The position numbers and the translations under genes were made by a program. This document shows positions 60,940 to 64,000 of a stretch of DNA of 64,000 nt, in pieces. Position 1 is the first letter of the stretch. Each line of letters begins with the position of its first letter. Under the pieces are notes generated by a model, which saw only the letters and a list, made by a program, of their open reading frames with translations, was not told the DNA's origin and made no database searches. The DNA is from Heyndrickxia sp050281185 (GTDB lineage Bacteria > Bacillota > Bacilli > Bacillales > Bacillaceae_C): contig NZ_JBNNWS010000005.1 in NCBI RefSeq assembly GCF_050281185.1, positions 124,001 through 188,000 of the forward strand. The letters run 5' to 3'.

Positions 60940-60955
60940 ATTTTAGGAGGTAAAC

Positions 60956-61081
60956 ATGGAAAATCAATTCACTGTCAATGAAAAAAATTTGGATCAAGAT
61001 TGGGTTGACTTAATTCTAGCCGCTTTAGATATGGGCATAAGTGTTCAAGAAATTAAAGATTTTTTTCAGAAAATAAAATAG
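60956..61081 (+). CDS. sinI: SinR antagonist SinI (short form)
   Basis: 41 residues; the SinI/anti-repressor helix pair is LDQDWVDLILAALDMGISVQ followed by EIKDFF, which pairs with the C-terminal part of SinR (LDSEWENLVKEAMNSGVS). B. subtilis SinI has 57 residues; this one lacks the C-terminal tail but keeps the binding segment. TAGGAGG lies 5-6 nt before the ATG. It sits 198 bp before sinR on the same strand and behind a c-di-GMP riboswitch. Confidence 0.9.
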   Translation: MENQFTVNEKNLDQDWVDLILAALDMGISVQEIKDFFQKIK

Positions 61082-61233
61082 GAACAAAAATATTGTAAAT
61101 AAAAATTTTTTATAATTCCCCAATTTTCTTAATAATATACATACTATTTTACAAATTTGCTATTAACCAATAAGTATAGCAACTATCATTTCATTTTTAT
61201 TACAATTATTTTTTGTTCTATATATGAAAAAAA

Positions 61234-61265
61234 TCCTTCGTTATATGTTATAATAATACGAAGGA
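61234..61265 (+). promoter_or_regulatory. Inverted repeat overlapping the sinR ribosome binding site
   Basis: TCCTTCGT (61234-61241) and ACGAAGGA (61258-61265) are perfect complements with a 16-nt gap containing TATAAT. In RNA the right arm covers the first half of AAGGAAGGTG, the sinR Shine-Dalgarno. Function untested. Confidence 0.4.
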
Positions 61266-61279
61266 AGGTGAAAAAATAT

Positions 61280-61609
61280 ATGATTGGCCAGCGTATAAAA
61301 AACTTTCGTCTACAAAAGCAATTATCTTTATCAGAACTTGCAGATAGAGCTGGAGTAGCAAAATCATATTTAAGCTCGATTGAGCGAAATTTACAATCCA
61401 ATCCTTCTGTTCAATTTCTTGAAAAAATTGCAGCGGTTTTAAATGTTTCAGTTAACTCACTTTTACATGACGAAATAGATGAAAACGATGCAGTTGAACT
61501 TGACTCAGAGTGGGAAAATCTTGTTAAAGAAGCGATGAATTCTGGCGTTTCAAAAGAAGAGTTTCGCGAATTTTTGGAATTTAATAAGTGGAAATTAAAC
61601 AAACAATAA
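61280..61609 (+). CDS. sinR: Biofilm master repressor SinR
   Basis: 109 residues: N-terminal Xre-type helix-turn-helix (MIGQRIKNFRLQKQLSLSEL, AGVAKSYLSSIERNLQSNPSVQFLEK) and a C-terminal SinI-like interaction domain (residues 73-109). Very similar to B. subtilis SinR (111). Represses matrix operons such as tapA-sipW-tasA and eps. The ATG at 61280 has GGAAGGTG 8 nt upstream; the longer frame to 61157 is not used. Confidence 0.96.
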   Translation: MIGQRIKNFRLQKQLSLSELADRAGVAKSYLSSIERNLQSNPSVQFLEKIAAVLNVSVNSLLHDEIDENDAVELDSEWENLVKEAMNSGVSKEEFREFLEFNKWKLNKQ

Positions 61610-61646
61610 AAGCGTTTATGATGATACTTCATCAAAGACGCTTTTT
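61608..61646. terminator. Terminator after sinR
   Basis: Stem AAAGCGT/ACGCTTT continuing with GATGA/TCATC, four-base loop, flanked by A and T runs. Serves sinR and possibly the convergent DUF5658 gene. Confidence 0.8.
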
Positions 61647-61649
61647 CAT

Positions 61650-61944
61650 TTATATTGCTAGAATCCAATGTATATGTAATAGAAAAACTAATAAATAGAT
61701 CCATATTGCTATTAATGTAGTCTGCTTTATCATTTTTCTACTTTGAATTTTTCGAGTATAGATAAGTATATATATTAAAGAGGGAAAAAGATATTTTTAT
61801 TCCTAAAAATAATATTGGGTGGATATTATAAAAATATCTCATTAGTGGATTTGCTTCTTCTATCCATCCGCTTCTTAATCCAATGAATGAAATAAAAGCA
61901 TCAAAAACGTTTAATAATGCCAAAAGGTGAAAGGCAAAAGTCAA
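61650..61944 (-). pseudogene. DUF5658 membrane protein gene with a frameshift
   Basis: The frame from 61944 gives 68 residues with the DUF5658 pattern (LLALLNVFDAFISFIG, EEANPLMRYFY, LFLGIKISFSLFNIY) and stops at 61738 after SKNSK. In the next frame 61733-61650 follows MIKQTTLIAIWIYLLVFLLH and ends WILAI, which looks like the missing last helix of the family. One base change in the A-rich tract near 61745 would join them. Either a recent inactivation or a sequencing error in a homopolymer. Confidence 0.65.
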
Positions 61945-61961
61945 TTCTTAGTTCCCCCATT

Positions 61962-62579
61962 TCACATTTGGATGTTTTTCTTTTTTAAGCGAATGGTGAT
62001 CAATATTGTAATGATTAGGATATAGGCTCCATAAATAGAAAAAGAAAGGAGTTTATTATCCTCAAATAAACTACCTGCAAATGTGAAAATCATTACTCCC
62101 GGAATTTTACCTACAATTGTAGCAATAAAGAATATATACCATCTAACCATACTGACTCCACATAAAACATTAAGTATGGGAGCCGGAATGACGGGAGCTA
62201 AACGAACAAGCAAAATCCCTAGAAATGCATTTTTTTCAAAAATACTTTCGTACTCTTTAGTTTTAGGATATTTCTTAAGCATTGTTTGGACCCAACGTTG
62301 AAATCCATAGCGAGCCATGAAAAACATGAGCATTGTACCAATTAAACTTCCACACAATGAAATCAGGCTCCCCATCCAAACTCCGAATACGGAGCCAATC
62401 AAACCAGCAACTACTGCGAATGGTATAATTGGAAAGAAAACTAACAATGCAACAAATAGTAGACTTATAATAATGGCTGTACTTTCCCCAGATTCGATTA
62501 GGTGAAGCATTGTTTCTTTTTGGGTATATGCACTGATGATTAAGATAACGGTTATCATAATAGTTAATAATTGCTTCAT
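61962..62579 (-). CDS. TVP38/TMEM64 (VTT domain) membrane protein
   Basis: 205 residues, about six helices, with the SNARE-associated/VTT signature: FFPIIPFAVVAGLIGSVFG, SLCGSLIGTMLMFFMARYG and LLVRLAPVIPAPILNVLCGV. DedA-related family, possibly lipid or ion transport. It directly follows sipW (61 bp), in the place where tasA stands in B. subtilis, so it may be expressed with the matrix genes. Confidence 0.85.
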   Translation of the reverse strand: MKQLLTIMITVILIISAYTQKETMLHLIESGESTAIIISLLFVALLVFFPIIPFAVVAGLIGSVFGVWMGSLISLCGSLIGTMLMFFMARYGFQRWVQTMLKKYPKTKEYESIFEKNAFLGILLVRLAPVIPAPILNVLCGVSMVRWYIFFIATIVGKIPGVMIFTFAGSLFEDNKLLSFSIYGAYILIITILITIRLKKKNIQM

Positions 62580-62640
62580 CTAAAATACCTCTTTTATGCT
62601 TAAATAAATTCTGCTTATAAAGGGTTCCCCTTCTTTTTTA

Positions 62641-63219
62641 TTATACCGATTTTTCTATGTTTTCTGGAGGAGTTTTCTTTTCATCAATTTGCGATATGGT
62701 TCTCCATATGGTGAAGACTGAATAACCAAGCAGCAATAATCCTGGTAAGATTAATAGTAAAACACTGCCATTTTTAGACTGTGAAAAATTAAAAAAATAT
62801 CCAACATACGGAATAGTCATACCAGTATATTTCGCTAACACATTTTGCGACTGAACTGGCTTCATATCTGCCGTTTTATTATTATCCCCTTTTGTTCTAT
62901 AAATGACATCCTTGCCATCCTTACTTACCTCAATAATTCTATGCGTTACAAGTCTTTTTTCATCCGCTTTAAAGGTGATGATGTCCCCTTTTTTAAATTG
63001 AGTCTTATCTTCTGCAAGCCTTACCGCAATAATCGATCCAGTCTTAATCCCAGGCTCCATTGAACCGGATAATACAGTTTTCAACTGATAGCCAAGAAAC
63101 TGTGCTTCCCCTCCTGACACTTTCGATGAAATAATAACGAAAAACATGAGTACTAGTGCAAGAAATAATACGGTTGTTATGATTGAACTGATCCACTTTT
63201 TGATTAATTTACCCTTCAT
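62641..63219 (-). CDS. sipW: ER-type signal peptidase SipW
   Basis: 192-residue signal peptidase I of the eukaryote/archaea-like class: membrane segment (residues 13-33), catalytic Ser53 in LSGSMEPG, His93 in VTHRI replacing the usual Lys, GDIITF and KGDNN motifs, and a C-terminal membrane segment (about 150-170) with a basic tail. SipW processes TapA/TasA in B. subtilis. Starts 3 bp from the end of the TapA-like gene. Confidence 0.95.
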   Translation of the reverse strand: MKGKLIKKWISSIITTVLFLALVLMFFVIISSKVSGGEAQFLGYQLKTVLSGSMEPGIKTGSIIAVRLAEDKTQFKKGDIITFKADEKRLVTHRIIEVSKDGKDVIYRTKGDNNKTADMKPVQSQNVLAKYTGMTIPYVGYFFNFSQSKNGSVLLLILPGLLLLGYSVFTIWRTISQIDEKKTPPENIEKSV

Positions 63220-63221
63220 TA

Positions 63222-63704
63222 TTAATCACCATCCTTTTTGGAATTTGTATCCCCATCATCATTTGGTTCAGTGGTAGGCTTGTCATCTTTTACATCTGAT
63301 GAAGAGTCACTTGAATTTTGTTTTTCATTTGTATCCTCGTTTGAAATCTCTTTACCTTCTTCAATTGAGTTATTATTTGGTTGATCAAGTTGTTCCTTTT
63401 CAGGTTCTGTAGTTACTTCTTCTTTCTTATCTTCTTTTGGAGCGTCATCCTTTTCGTATGATGATTGTTCTTCATTATTTTCTCTAAGAGACTGGTCCTC
63501 CTCTATCCCTTCTTTATCATCTTTTTCCCAAGTTCCAACTGTTATCTTTCCTGTGACTTTATCAGAATCATTTAAATATGCTCCAGTATTTGAAGTTAAG
63601 TAAGATCCTGCAATAATTACTATGTACCATATAGCAACGATTTGAGCTATTAAAAGTAACCTTTTATTTTTATTCTTAAATGGACGAAGACGTGAATTTC
63701 TAAT
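63222..63704 (-). CDS. Short TapA-like SipW substrate, apparent AUU start
   Basis: 160 residues if read from 63704. A basic N-terminus (RNSRLRPFKNKNKRLLL), one hydrophobic segment, then TSNTGAYLNDSDKVTGKITV, the SipW-type signal pattern seen in TapA and TasA. The remainder is low-complexity, rich in D, E, K, S, N and P, with no TapA central domain. GGGGGG lies 6 nt before ATT at 63704, and TapA-type proteins begin MRNSR-like, so AUU is the likely start; the only in-frame upstream candidates are GTG 63719 and TTG 63764 without a site. Followed by sipW. Confidence 0.65.
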   Translation of the reverse strand: MRNSRLRPFKNKNKRLLLIAQIVAIWYIVIIAGSYLTSNTGAYLNDSDKVTGKITVGTWEKDDKEGIEEDQSLRENNEEQSSYEKDDAPKEDKKEEVTTEPEKEQLDQPNNNSIEEGKEISNEDTNEKQNSSDSSSDVKDDKPTTEPNDDGDTNSKKDGD

Positions 63705-63746
63705 TTTTATCCCCCCAACACATATATCATTTTGTTTATTCTTTTT

Positions 63747-63753
63747 AGAGAAC
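63747..63753 (-). promoter_or_regulatory. SinR half-site in the tapA-like leader
   Basis: GTTCTCT on the minus strand matches the SinR half-site GTTCTYT exactly, 43 nt upstream of the proposed start codon. A single 7-mer match, so weak alone. Confidence 0.4.
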
Positions 63754-63963
63754 GTACAATTCAAATTTTATTCGTTTTATATTCCTCTTTCTACAAATGA
63801 ATTGTACATATAATTTATCTCTGGTTTCTGCAAGCAAGACGTTACAAAAAAAGGAAATCTACTAATAAAGCACTCCGCTTCTGTTCGTTTTAAAGAATCC
63901 ATAATTTGAGTATAGGACAAATAGTTTATTTTGAAAAATCACAAAAATAGGGATAATTTCATT

Positions 63964-63988
63964 ATAAAGAACATTTTTCGTTCTTTAT
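63964..63988. promoter_or_regulatory. Palindromic SinR operator
   Basis: ATAAAGAAC, 7 nt, GTTCTTTAT: two exact inverted GTTCTTT half-sites extended to 9 bp. This is the inverted arrangement bound by SinR. It lies 260 bp upstream of the tapA-like gene, or upstream of an unseen gene to the right. Confidence 0.6.
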
Positions 63989-64000
63989 CTCATTTTTTCT

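Noticed and set aside
1..64000. CRISPR arrays, prophage, defence systems, rRNA or tRNA genes
   Set aside because: No regularly spaced repeats, phage or nuclease clusters, or structural RNA sequences were seen on either strand.

Overview
The window is a contiguous piece of chromosome from an AT-rich, endospore-forming member of the Bacillaceae. The evidence is the gene content (sleB/ypeB, cotJABC, spmAB, dacB/dacF, spoVA, spoIIA-sigF, spoIIM, mciZ, sinIR) and a gene order that largely follows the Bacillus subtilis gpsA-to-nudF region plus a sinIR/sipW biofilm locus. I cannot assign a species. No rRNA, tRNA, CRISPR, prophage or transposase gene was seen. Most genes are on the minus strand; plus-strand exceptions are ypzI, the asparaginase gene, cotJABC, fer, a YjcZ-type small gene, ypuF, a GNAT acetyltransferase gene, mciZ, yqkF and sinIR.

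Layout. 1-24 kb: housekeeping (gpsA, der, ypfD, plsC, cmk, gudB, bdr, recS) mixed with spore genes and regulators, including the PilZ c-di-GMP receptor ypfA and the membrane protease gene prsW. 24-34 kb: FMN-riboswitch-controlled ribU, an M23/LysM endopeptidase gene, the sigX-rsiX pair with an autoregulatory-type promoter, and resABC followed by resDE (cytochrome c biogenesis and its two-component regulator). 34-45 kb: rluB, spmAB-dacB, scpAB, ribT, lysA and a shortened spoVA operon. 45-55 kb: the spoIIA-sigF operon, dacF, nucleoside catabolism (drm-pupG-pdp), xerD, fur, spoIIM. 55-64 kb: endoQ, nudF, mciZ, yqkF, then a biofilm block: sinI behind a c-di-GMP-I riboswitch, sinR, a frameshifted DUF5658 gene, a TVP38 membrane protein, sipW and a short TapA-like gene with SinR-type operator sequence upstream.

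Most notable points. (1) A c-di-GMP-I aptamer fills the sinI leader, and a promoter-like sequence would start the RNA at the first aptamer base. This would connect the second messenger directly to the SinI/SinR switch. (2) The spoVA operon reads A-B-Ea-F: C, D and Eb, which encode essential DPA-channel parts in B. subtilis, are missing. (3) A 272-bp palindromic repeat lies between a near-consensus sigma-H promoter and spoIIAA, giving the sporulation operon a long structured leader. (4) sipW and tapA-like genes are present without tasA beside them, and the tapA-like gene seems to start at AUU. (5) A 42-codon mciZ and several other small genes (ypzI, sinI, YjcZ, a 28-aa membrane peptide) are present that a length cutoff would miss. 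Several families of intergenic palindromic repeats also occur.
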